From the NCBI GenBank assembly GCA_023260815.1, contig JALQUE010000393.1, positions 1 through 10,881 on the forward strand: a stretch of 10,881 bases of DNA. The letters are read 5' to 3'. Below the pieces are notes generated by a model. That model was not told the origin of the DNA. It worked only from the letters and a program-made list of their open reading frames with translations, and ran no database searches. This document shows positions 1 through 6,429 of this stretch, piece after piece. Source of the stretch: Roseovarius sp. (GTDB lineage: Bacteria > Pseudomonadota > Alphaproteobacteria > Rhodobacterales > Rhodobacteraceae). Made by a program: the position numbers and the translations under genes. Each line of letters opens with the position of its first letter. Within the stretch, counting starts at the first letter, position 1.

Positions 1-359
1 CGTGCCATAAGCCAGGCGGTCCGGGTCGTGACCAGTTCGGCGCCGAAACGGTCCATCAGCCAGCCCGCCATGCCGATATGATCGGGGTGGTGATGGGTGA
101 GGATCACCCGCGAGACGGGCCTGCCCTGCAAGGGACCGGCAAGCACCTCTTCCCAAAGGGCGACACAGCGGCGCGACTGGATGCCCGTATCCACGATGGT
201 CCAGCTATCGCCGTCATCCAATGCGTAGATGTTGACGTGATCCAGCGCCATCGGCAGCGGTAGCCGGATCCACAGCACACCGGGCGCAACGTCGATCGCA
301 TCGCCAGGATCGGGCGCATCGGGCCAGGGATAGCGCAAGAAGCCGCCTGCCCTGTCCAT
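1..359 (-). CDS. MBL-fold metallo-hydrolase, N-terminal part (runs off left edge)
   Basis: Partial gene; 119 residues from its start are visible. The reading frame stays open to the window edge. Residues 87-96 (LTHHHPDHIG) hold the metallo-beta-lactamase metal site HxHxDH, with H89, H91, D93 and H94 as expected ligands. Just before it, I55-V-D-T-G59 forms the typical strand and turn of the fold. The visible layout resembles glyoxalase II/LACTB2-like hydrolases, which split thioesters or other esters with one or two zinc ions, but the substrate cannot be read from this half. There is no signal peptide, so it is probably cytoplasmic. The ATG shares one base with the TGA of the upstream acyl-CoA dehydrogenase (TGATG) and has no strong Shine-Dalgarno of its own, which points to translational coupling. 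From that context I infer a role in acyl-CoA catabolism, perhaps as a thioesterase. The fold call is firm; the function is not. Confidence 0.9.
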   Translation of the reverse strand, partial: MDRAGGFLRYPWPDAPDPGDAIDVAPGVLWIRLPLPMALDHVNIYALDDGDSWTIVDTGIQSRRCVALWEEVLAGPLQGRPVSRVILTHHHPDHIGMAGWLMDRFGAELVTTRTAWLMA

Positions 360-2089
360 CACGCGGCCAGATCATCGGGCGAGAGGGCATAGAGGTCATC
401 GGCCCCGGCGATGGCATGGGCCAGAAGCCCGGCATGTTCCGGCAGAAGGCGCGTCAGGTAGAACCGGGCCAACCGGGTGCGCGGGCCATTGTCCTGCCCG
501 GCGGCGGTATCGGCCATGGCGGCGGCAAGGTGGTAATGCCCCCCCAGCACACGCGCAAAGGCCCGCAGGAAGGGCACGGCCCCGGCGAACCGCTGGGTCA
601 TGTCGGATTGCGCGATCATCCAATCCAACCCCTCACGCAGGGTTTCGGAGGCCTGCCAAAGCGGCTCGGCCAGATCGGGAAGCGTGGCGCGGGCGGTTTC
701 GGCCTGAGCCTCGATTTCGTCGATGAGGCCATGGGCAGCCTCGCCGCCATCCATAAGCTTGCGGGCGGCGAGGTCCATCGCCTGAATCCCGTTGGTGCCT
801 TCGTAGATCGCGGTCACGCGCACATCGCGCAAATACTGCGCGGCGCCGGTGTCTTCGATGAAGCCCATACCGCCATGCACCTGAATGCCCAGATTGGCCA
901 CCGCGATCCCGGTATCGGTGCCGAAGGCCTTGGCGATCGGCGTCAGAAGGGCCGCGCGCGCCGACCAGTCGGGCGATCCGGTGGCGGTTTCCATGTCAAT
1001 GGCCACGGCACAGGCCAGGGCGATGGCGCGGGCCGCGAAAATATCGGCCTTCATGGTGGTCAGCATCCGGCGCACATCGGCATGATCGACGATCGCGCCG
1101 GTGCCGCCTTCGACAGGGGTGCGGCCCTGCTTGCGGTCGGTGGCATAGGCCAAAGCGTGCTGCAACGCGGCTTCGGCCACGCCGATCCCCTGCCCGCCCA
1201 CGCCAAGGCGCGCATTGTTCATCATGGTGAACATCGCGCGCATCCCGTCATGTTCGCGCCCCACCAGCCAGCCTGTCGCGCCATCATATTGCATGGTGCA
1301 GGTCGGGCTGCCATGCAGGCCCATCTTGTGTTCGACCCCAACCACCCTGAGATCGTTGGCGCGGCCCGGTTCCCCCTGATCGTCGGGAATGAACTTGGGG
1401 ACCAGAAACAGGCTGATGCCCTTGGTCCCCGCAGGCCCATCGGGCAGCCGCGCCAGCACCAGATGCACGACATTGGCGGCAAGATCGTTATCCCCCCAAC
1501 TGATATAGATCTTCTGGCCGGTGATCGCATATGTCCCATCGCCGCGCGGTTCGGCGCGGGTGGTCAGCGCGCCGACATCCGAGCCTGCCTGCGGTTCGGT
1601 CAGGTTCATCGTGCCGGTCCATTCGCCGCTGACCAGCTTGGGAAGGTACGTCTGTTTCAGGGCGTCCGAGGCGTGATGTTCCAGCGCCTCGATCTGGCCT
1701 TGGGTCATCAGGGGGATGATCTGCAGCGCAAGGCAGGCGGAACTCATCATCTCGTTCACGGCGGTGGCCAGCGCCATGGGCAGGCCCATGCCACCATGAT
1801 CGGGTTGGGCCGAGATCGACACCCACCCCCCATCGGCAATGGCCCTGTACCCCTGATCGAAGCCCGGAGAGGTGCGCAGAACGCCGTTTTCCAGCCGCGC
1901 GGGGTGCTGATCGCCGCTCCGGTTCAGGGGGTGCAGAACCTCTGCGCACATGCGGCCCGCTTCGGTCAGGATCGCGGCGGTCACATCGGGGGTCGCGTCG
2001 GCAAACCGGTCGGTGGCGGTGACGCGCCCTAGGCCCACGATGTGATCCAATATGAACTTGTAGTCCTCGACCGGGGCACGGTACGGCAT
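359..2089 (-). CDS. acyl-CoA dehydrogenase, long C-terminal-domain type (DmdC-like)
   Basis: A 576-residue FAD enzyme expected to oxidise an acyl-CoA thioester to the 2-enoyl-CoA, passing electrons to ETF. The N-terminus MPYRAPVEDYKFILDH is the short extra N-terminal segment of the roughly 590-residue DmdC-like group. The first acyl-CoA dehydrogenase signature lies at about 161-172 (MNLTEPQAGSDV), and the FAD/substrate region GQKIYISWGD at 191-200. The second signature, around 421-440, contains A-I-Y-E430-G-T, where E430 is in the place of the catalytic base. Residues from about 450 to 576 form the additional helical C-terminal domain. I chose the ATG at 2089 because AGGAG lies 8 bases upstream and the protein family starts with MPYRAP; an extension to a GTG at 2164 has no ribosome binding site. 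DmdC homologues act on 3-methylmercaptopropionyl-CoA in DMSP demethylation, but this group has several paralogues per genome and other acyl-CoAs are equally possible. It is the first visible gene of an operon with the MBL-fold hydrolase. Confidence 0.95.
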   Translation of the reverse strand: MPYRAPVEDYKFILDHIVGLGRVTATDRFADATPDVTAAILTEAGRMCAEVLHPLNRSGDQHPARLENGVLRTSPGFDQGYRAIADGGWVSISAQPDHGGMGLPMALATAVNEMMSSACLALQIIPLMTQGQIEALEHHASDALKQTYLPKLVSGEWTGTMNLTEPQAGSDVGALTTRAEPRGDGTYAITGQKIYISWGDNDLAANVVHLVLARLPDGPAGTKGISLFLVPKFIPDDQGEPGRANDLRVVGVEHKMGLHGSPTCTMQYDGATGWLVGREHDGMRAMFTMMNNARLGVGGQGIGVAEAALQHALAYATDRKQGRTPVEGGTGAIVDHADVRRMLTTMKADIFAARAIALACAVAIDMETATGSPDWSARAALLTPIAKAFGTDTGIAVANLGIQVHGGMGFIEDTGAAQYLRDVRVTAIYEGTNGIQAMDLAARKLMDGGEAAHGLIDEIEAQAETARATLPDLAEPLWQASETLREGLDWMIAQSDMTQRFAGAVPFLRAFARVLGGHYHLAAAMADTAAGQDNGPRTRLARFYLTRLLPEHAGLLAHAIAGADDLYALSPDDLAA

Positions 2090-2220
2090 CTGGACGCTCC
2101 TGATCTTGGTCAACGGGCGCGCCTTGGCATCGCCACGGCACCCGTATATGCATGTTTCTCGCACCCTAGACTAGCCCACCCGCCGCCACCAGCAACCGGA
2201 ACGCAGCGTCAGAGTCCCGC

Positions 2221-3183
2221 ATGATCCTTTCCACCGAACGCCTGTTGCCAGATGCGCATGGCTATTCCCGCGCCGCTGAAATCCTGCGCGATGGCGGGCG
2301 CGTCGCATTTCCGACCGAAACGGTTTACGGGCTGGGCGGGGACGCCCGCAACGACAGGGCCGTGGCCGGGATATTCGAGGCCAAGGGACGTCCGCGCTTC
2401 AACCCGCTGATCGTGCATGTCGACAGCGCCGAGGCCGCGCGCGCCTATGTAGAGTGGTCCGAGGGGGCAGAGCGGCTGGCGGGGGCGTTCTGGCCCGGAC
2501 CGCTGACGATGGTGCTGCCGCTGAAGCCCGGCACAAGGCTGTCACCGCTGGTCACCGCCGAGTTGCCCACGCTGGCGATCCGGGTGCCGGCGCATCCGGT
2601 GGCGCAAGCCTTGCTGCACACCTTCGGAGGGCCGGTGGCGGCGCCTTCGGCCAATCCGTCCGGACGGATCAGCCCGACCAGTGCCGCGCATGTGCTGGCC
2701 GGTCTGGACGGGCGGATCGAAGCGGTGCTGGATGGTGGCACCTGTGATGTCGGGGTGGAATCCACGATCCTGGGATTGGTCGATGGCCCGGTGCTTCTGC
2801 GCCCCGGCGGGATCGCGGTGGAGGAGATCGAAGCGGTGATCGGAAACCGCGTGGCACGCCACACAGATGGCGACGCGATTTCCGCGCCCGGCCAGCTGGC
2901 CTCGCATTATGCGCCGGGGGCCATTGTGCGCCTGAACGCCACCACCCGACAGGAGGGAGAGCTGTTGCTGGGCTTCGGGACTGTGGACTGCGATCTGAAC
3001 CTGTCGCCCACGGGCGACCTGCGCGAGGCGGCGGCGAACCTGTTCGGCCACCTGCACAGGCTGGACGCGCAAGGCGCCAAGGCGATCGCGGTATCGCCCA
3101 TTCCAGACACCGGGTTGGGTCAGGCCATCAACGACCGGCTGCGCCGCGCCGCAGCCCCGCGGCCCGGTCCGGCACAGCCCTGA
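2221..3183 (+). CDS. L-threonylcarbamoyladenylate synthase (Sua5/TsaC type)
   Basis: A 320-residue cytoplasmic enzyme that makes threonylcarbamoyl-AMP from threonine, bicarbonate and ATP, the first step of the t6A modification at position 37 of ANN-decoding tRNAs. The YrdC/TsaC domain covers about residues 10-205. Visible landmarks are F30-PTETVYGLGG (30-40), the basic K55-G-R57 followed by NPLIVH (61-66), PGPLTMVL (92-99), and the APSANPSG loop (141-148). A linker with PGQLASHYAP (223-232) matches the conserved Sua5 linker, followed by a small C-terminal Sua5 domain to about 305. Its length therefore fits the long Sua5 form rather than the roughly 190-residue TsaC form. The family call is strong. 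The ribosome binding site before the ATG is weak (only CAGAG). It is divergent from the acyl-CoA dehydrogenase across 131 bp and probably monocistronic, since about 500 bp without a clear gene follows. Confidence 0.95.
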   Translation: MILSTERLLPDAHGYSRAAEILRDGGRVAFPTETVYGLGGDARNDRAVAGIFEAKGRPRFNPLIVHVDSAEAARAYVEWSEGAERLAGAFWPGPLTMVLPLKPGTRLSPLVTAELPTLAIRVPAHPVAQALLHTFGGPVAAPSANPSGRISPTSAAHVLAGLDGRIEAVLDGGTCDVGVESTILGLVDGPVLLRPGGIAVEEIEAVIGNRVARHTDGDAISAPGQLASHYAPGAIVRLNATTRQEGELLLGFGTVDCDLNLSPTGDLREAAANLFGHLHRLDAQGAKAIAVSPIPDTGLGQAINDRLRRAAAPRPGPAQP

Positions 3184-3214
3184 GGATACCGCCCGCGCCT
3201 GTCCGTGACACGGA

Positions 3215-3239
3215 GCACTGGGCACTGGGCACTGGGCAC
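3215..3239. repeat. tandem repeat, 7-bp unit GCACTGG, about 3.6 copies
   Basis: Three perfect consecutive copies of GCACTGG and a partial fourth (GCAC) begin 31 bases after the sua5 stop codon. A non-triplet unit in non-coding DNA is typical of a small slippage repeat. It could vary in copy number between strains, but no role is visible. Confidence 0.85.
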
Positions 3240-3358
3240 GGACTTGCCGGCTGCGTCACTCGAATCAACAGACGGGACATCGCATCCTGTGACACGTCAG
3301 TCCCTTGACGCCAGAGATTGCGCACGAAGACGCCCCCTCACCCAAGAGGAGAATTCCC

Positions 3359-3463
3359 TTGAAAATTCATCAATTTCAGGGGGCTTCGCCATCATTTCGC
3401 CAAAATTCAGACCCGAATTCGAGCGCATTCAAGACCATCTTGAGCGCTTGGCAAGTCAGGTGA
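3359..3463 (+). CDS. candidate small ORF, 34 residues (weak)
   Basis: A TTG-initiated frame of 34 codons starts 7 bases after a strong Shine-Dalgarno (AAGAGGAG, 3344-3351) and ends at TGA 3461-3463. The product would begin MKIHQFQGAS and end AWQVR. It is polar and basic, without a membrane segment, signal peptide, cysteine or known motif. Its only support is the quality and spacing of the ribosome binding site in an otherwise empty, A/T-richer stretch. TTG starts are uncommon and the purine run may be chance. It might be a leader peptide, but it ends 221 bases before the tadE-like gene, so no coupling is evident. Confidence 0.2.
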   Translation: MKIHQFQGASPSFRQNSDPNSSAFKTILSAWQVR

Positions 3464-3491
3464 CTTTTCCGGTTGGCCCGTTCAGGCGTCG

Positions 3492-3521
3492 TTGATTACC
3501 CGGTTCGTTCGATGGGATATT
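3492..3521 (+). promoter_or_regulatory. possible sigma70-type promoter for the tadE/tadG pair
   Basis: TTGATT (3492-3497) and GATATT (3516-3521) are separated by 18 bases; each matches four of six consensus bases. This would give a leader of roughly 155 nucleotides before the tadE-like start. The match is modest, and other promoters in this spacer are possible. Confidence 0.3.
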
Positions 3522-3644
3522 TGCCCCCGTCATGTCACCCGTTCTGACGCAGTTTTCGTAAATTTCAAGCAAGGCCAGGCAGAGGCTGCACCACATTTGC
3601 GTGTTGTCCTGTCTTTTTCCGGAACGGCCCGACCATTGCCGTCT

Positions 3645-3659
3645 GCGCTTCGGAAGCGC
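3645..3659 (+). promoter_or_regulatory. small hairpin upstream of the tadE-like ribosome binding site
   Basis: GCGCTT (3645-3650) pairs perfectly with AAGCGC (3654-3659) around a CGG loop. It lies 10 bases before the Shine-Dalgarno GGAAGGAAG (3670-3678). It could affect translation initiation or mRNA stability; no T-run follows, so it is not a normal terminator. Function unknown. Confidence 0.3.
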
Positions 3660-3684
3660 GGCGAATTTTGGAAGGAAGACGACA

Positions 3685-4095
3685 ATGAATTTTCTTCCGC
3701 GACTTGCAAAAGGCATGCGCGTCTACAGGAAAAAAGACGACGGCACCGTATCGGTGGAGTTTGTCCTGTGGATGCCGCTGTTTCTGGTGATCCTTGCGCT
3801 GGCCATCGATGCCAGCTTGCTGTTCATGAGCCAGTCCAATTACTGGAGTGTCTCACGCGACACCGCACGGCTGGTTGCGCGGCACGCGATGGATGGCGAT
3901 ACTGCCAAAAGCTATGCCGAGATGCGGGCAGGAAGCTTTTTCGGCCAGCCCCAGGCAACTGTTGAATACGGGACATCAACCGTGACGGTCACGCTGTCGG
4001 CCCCGGCGCAGTCCATCATGATCTTCGATGGAATGGGCTTTGCCAAAGACCTGAACATCAATGCCCGGATCACTCAGGCATTGGAGCCGATCTGA
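3685..4095 (+). CDS. TadE-like pseudopilin / pilus-assembly protein
   Basis: A 136-residue TadE family protein, an inner-membrane pseudopilin of the Flp (Tad) type IVc pilus system. A basic, polar leader of 20 residues ends in D-D-G20. It is followed by TVSVEF and a hydrophobic helix (about 24-48). G20 followed by glutamate at +5 (E25) is the classic prepilin peptidase pattern, so cleavage after G20 by a TadV-type peptidase is expected. After the helix come SRDTARLVARHAM (57-69), typical of TadE, and a small beta-rich extracytoplasmic part. The ATG at 3685 is chosen because GGAAGGAAG lies 6 bases upstream; an earlier in-frame start at 3601 has none. Its TGA overlaps the ATG of the tadG-like gene by one base, so the two are coupled. 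No tadA, tadB, tadC or flp gene is in the window, so this pair lies apart from any main tad locus. Confidence 0.85.
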   Translation: MNFLPRLAKGMRVYRKKDDGTVSVEFVLWMPLFLVILALAIDASLLFMSQSNYWSVSRDTARLVARHAMDGDTAKSYAEMRAGSFFGQPQATVEYGTSTVTVTLSAPAQSIMIFDGMGFAKDLNINARITQALEPI

Positions 4096-5630
4096 TGCCA
4101 CAGCAGAGATACGCCCCACACAAGAGGCCCCGCGACATGCTGCGCGACGAGGACGGCGCCGGATCGGTGTTCGGTATCTTCGCCGTCGTGATGATCCTGA
4201 TTCTGGGTGGCGTCGCGCTGGATGCCACCAACCTTTGGCGCAATCAGCAAATGCTGAAGCAGACCGCCGATGTCGCGGCCCATGCCGGGACCGTACAACT
4301 TGCCAGCGGCGGCGACGCTCAGAATGCCTACAATACCGCTCGCACGCTGGTCGAGGCGAACATGCCACAAAGCTGGTATGGCAACCTGTTTTCAAATCCG
4401 CAGGCTGATATCGAGGTGCTGCATTATGACCCTGATACCGACCTTATCGGAGGCACAGGCCCACTGAACGCGGTTTCCGTCACTCTGCGACGGGACCAGG
4501 ACTCGGGCAATCCAGTGCCGACCTTTCTGCTGCGCGTGGCCGATATCATGCTGATCGGAGACGCCACCGACCTGTCGCAATGGAACGTCAAGACGCGCGG
4601 AGTTGCCGCCTTTGTCGGCACCAAGAAATGCATGAGCACGGACGGGCTGTATGCGCAGGGCGAGTTGGGCCTGACATCGAGCAGCAATTTCGGACCCGGC
4701 TATTGCCTGCACAGTCAGGACAAAGTCTGGATGCCGCAGCAGAATTCATTTGCCACCGGCACCGGCATCAGCATGCCGAACCTAAGCAATTGCGGCGGCA
4801 AATGCGACGATTCCTCGAATCCCGGTGCAACGAACGCGGCGTTTTCAAGAAATCTGATCATGACGGATCTGGCCGATCACATTGCCTCGGTCGAGCAGGC
4901 TTTTCTGGGAACCGGCGACACAGCGATCAGGGATAGTTTCTTTGCAAAGAAGACCCTTGGCGATCTGTCACCGCTGGCGGCCATCGGCGTCAGCACGGGC
5001 GGCATCACGCAGAAAGGTCAAACGGTCAATCTGAGCCAGTCGGAGTTTGAGGCCCTGACGACCATACCAAGCGGTCTGACATATAATATCGCGTGTACGG
5101 GGGGGTCCAAGTCGATCCAGTTCGGCACGCCCAAGGGCAGCGGCAAGCAATCCGGTGGTGGCGGCACCATCGATGTCAGTGATGTGGCGGTGGTGACCAA
5201 TTGCGCCCTGGATTTCGGATCGGATGCCAAGCTGGCCGCGTCCATGATCCTGTCGACGCTGGAAAGTTCGAACGCGTCGATCACCGCAAGCTCGGGCGCG
5301 CAGGTCGGCACATCCACAGGTGTCTGCGATCCGGACAAGCAAACCACGATCCTGGGTAAATCCGACATGCATGTGCCGGCCGATTTCGCCGGATCGAATG
5401 TGGGTGTCCTCGTCGATGGCGATATCCATCTATCGGCAAGCAGTTCATCATCGACGATCAATCACAGCGGTCTCAGCCTTCACGCCTCGGGGGAGATCAA
5501 AATCGCCGCCAACCACAGCTTCGATCCGTGCAGCAACCCGCCAAGCGGGCTGATGCCGGCGATCAAGGTGATCCGACATGTGGTGCCGACCGGGAATTTC
5601 TTCCTGACGGCAAGTACCTCCACGAACTGA
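4095..5630 (+). CDS. TadG-like cell-surface/pilus-assembly protein
   Basis: A 511-residue protein with a TadE/G-like N-terminus: D18-E-D-G-A-G-S-V-F, a single membrane helix at about 24-46, then DATNLWRNQQMLKQTADVAA (43-62), the hallmark of TadG-like proteins. Unlike its partner it lacks glutamate at +5 after G21, so prepilin-peptidase processing is unlikely and it should stay membrane anchored. The remaining 460 residues are predicted to lie outside the cytoplasm and are rich in Ser, Thr, Gly and Asn. They carry eight cysteines (179, 204, 233, 237, 334, 370, 411, 479), consistent with disulfides. The last 90 residues alternate hydrophobic and polar residues (GVLVDGDIHLSAS, 437-449) in a way that suggests stacked beta strands. 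Translation starts within the TadE stop codon, with GGAG 8 bases upstream. The presumed role is assembly or display of Flp-type pili or surface adhesion. The family call rests mainly on the N-terminus; the large distal part is not assigned. Confidence 0.8.
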   Translation: MPQQRYAPHKRPRDMLRDEDGAGSVFGIFAVVMILILGGVALDATNLWRNQQMLKQTADVAAHAGTVQLASGGDAQNAYNTARTLVEANMPQSWYGNLFSNPQADIEVLHYDPDTDLIGGTGPLNAVSVTLRRDQDSGNPVPTFLLRVADIMLIGDATDLSQWNVKTRGVAAFVGTKKCMSTDGLYAQGELGLTSSSNFGPGYCLHSQDKVWMPQQNSFATGTGISMPNLSNCGGKCDDSSNPGATNAAFSRNLIMTDLADHIASVEQAFLGTGDTAIRDSFFAKKTLGDLSPLAAIGVSTGGITQKGQTVNLSQSEFEALTTIPSGLTYNIACTGGSKSIQFGTPKGSGKQSGGGGTIDVSDVAVVTNCALDFGSDAKLAASMILSTLESSNASITASSGAQVGTSTGVCDPDKQTTILGKSDMHVPADFAGSNVGVLVDGDIHLSASSSSSTINHSGLSLHASGEIKIAANHSFDPCSNPPSGLMPAIKVIRHVVPTGNFFLTASTSTN

Positions 5631-5653
5631 CGGCGGTTGCCGCGCACACCGAT

Positions 5654-5677
5654 TTCAGGGCCATCAGCGGCCCTGAA
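5654..5677. terminator. probable bidirectional terminator hairpin between tadG-like and ialB-like genes
   Basis: TTCAGGGCC (5654-5662) and GGCCCTGAA (5669-5677) form a perfect 9-bp stem with a 6-base loop. It sits between two convergent stop codons, 24 bases after tadG and 28 after the ialB-like gene. There is no T-run on either strand, so it may act as a weak terminator or as a 3'-end stabiliser. Confidence 0.6.
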
Positions 5678-5704
5678 CCATGTGCAAAGCGGAAGATCGC
5701 ACGA

Positions 5705-6232
5705 TTACTTGCAGCGCCGTTCGGCTTCTTCGACGGCAGCGGTATAGCCCAGAAGCGAGAACGTGTCCTTGGTCTGGGTGCCACGCGACGATCTTGCCGA
5801 CAGAACCGCATCGGTGCCACGCTTCATGGCGGCGATGATCTTGGCGTCATCCGAGGTGCTGGCGGGCCAGGCCCATTCGCCATCGGTGAACATCTCGAAC
5901 TCGGTGCCGCCGATATTGACGTTTACCGTCGATCCGCCTGCGAAGGGATACCCGCCGGTAAAGGCCACCTGCCCCTGCACATCCGCATCGGGACGGTAGA
6001 ATGTCATCAGCAGGATGTCCCCCCGGCGCACCGCGACGACGCGGCCATCCTTGGTGTTGACTGTTTCAGTGGGGGACGACACAGCCCAGCATTCGCGCGG
6101 ATCGTTGTCCTCGAACACGCTCCATGCCGTTTCTGCGGCGACCTGATTGGTGCTTTCATCCTGGGCGAAACCGGCGGTTGCCGTCAGGGCGAGGAACACA
6201 CCCGCCAATCCGCCTGCTATCCTTGATACCAT
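5705..6232 (-). CDS. invasion-associated locus B (IalB)-like periplasmic protein
   Basis: A 175-residue exported protein. The signal peptide is clear: MVSRIAGGLAGVFLALTATA then GFA, with likely cleavage after A23 and a mature start QDES. The mature part shows the pattern I associate with the IalB family of alphaproteobacteria: W37-S-V-F then C48-W-A-V-S-S-P, a basic turn V68-R-R-G-D with hydrophobic strands on both sides, MKRGTDAVLSARSSRGTQ (136-153), and a C-terminal DTFSLLGYTAAVEEAERRC. C48 and C174 could form a disulfide. IalB was named for red-cell invasion in Bartonella, but in free-living marine bacteria the family is common and its function is unknown, so the name should not be read as virulence. 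The ATG at 6232 has GGAGG 8 bases upstream; an in-frame TTG at 6247 overlaps that site and is rejected. It is convergent with tadG and divergent from the asparaginase gene. Confidence 0.8.
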   Translation of the reverse strand: MVSRIAGGLAGVFLALTATAGFAQDESTNQVAAETAWSVFEDNDPRECWAVSSPTETVNTKDGRVVAVRRGDILLMTFYRPDADVQGQVAFTGGYPFAGGSTVNVNIGGTEFEMFTDGEWAWPASTSDDAKIIAAMKRGTDAVLSARSSRGTQTKDTFSLLGYTAAVEEAERRCK

Positions 6233-6337
6233 ATGTCCAGCCTCCAAGCTGTCCGTAGCCTCAATTTGTGGGCCGCAACCCTCTGTCAGGGGAGTTGTAT
6301 CTTGCGCGGCCTTTGCGTACTCGACATAGCAAGTTTA

Positions 6338-6383
6338 GCCTGAAACAGGCGAGACATGAAAGACGCAATTGGCGGAAAACCGC
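6338..6383. promoter_or_regulatory. two short hairpins in the ialB-like/asparaginase intergenic region
   Basis: GCCTG (6338-6342) pairs with CAGGC (6346-6350) around AAA, and GCGG (6372-6375) pairs with CCGC (6380-6383) around AAAA. Both lie in the 197-bp divergent spacer, 47 to 92 bases before the asparaginase start. They could be leader structures or operators; the stems are short and may be chance. Confidence 0.25.
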
Positions 6384-6429
6384 ACAGCGGCGCCGGAGCA
6401 AATACACAGACCAGAACCCAGAGGCCGAT

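Larger units (their letters stand above)
3184..3684. other. 500-bp intergenic region between sua5 and the tadE-like gene
   Basis: I see no convincing protein gene here. A longer open frame at 3205-3495 lacks a ribosome binding site, has no recognisable domain and has a biased, low-complexity composition. The region holds a small imperfect hairpin right after the sua5 stop (TCCGT 3202-3206, ACGGA 3210-3214), a 7-bp tandem repeat (3215-3239), a weak small-ORF candidate (3359-3463), a possible sigma70-type promoter (3492-3521) and a hairpin just upstream of the tadE-like ribosome binding site (3645-3659). The stretch 3350-3470 is visibly richer in A and T than the flanking genes. Confidence 0.7.

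Noticed and set aside
416..2032. 538-codon open frame on the plus strand
   Set aside because: Antisense to the acyl-CoA dehydrogenase, which carries both family signatures; the product is His/Gly/Gln-rich low complexity without a domain.
2090..2164. N-terminal extension of the acyl-CoA dehydrogenase to a GTG
   Set aside because: No ribosome binding site for the GTG, whereas AGGAG sits correctly before the ATG at 2089, which begins with the family N-terminus MPYRAP.
3205..3495. 96-codon plus-strand frame after sua5
   Set aside because: No ribosome binding site, starts in the tandem repeat, and the product shows no domain or consistent composition.
5528..6226. 232-codon plus-strand frame overlapping the end of tadG and the ialB-like gene
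   Set aside because: Antisense to the IalB-like gene, which has a signal peptide, family pattern and good ribosome binding site; this frame has none.
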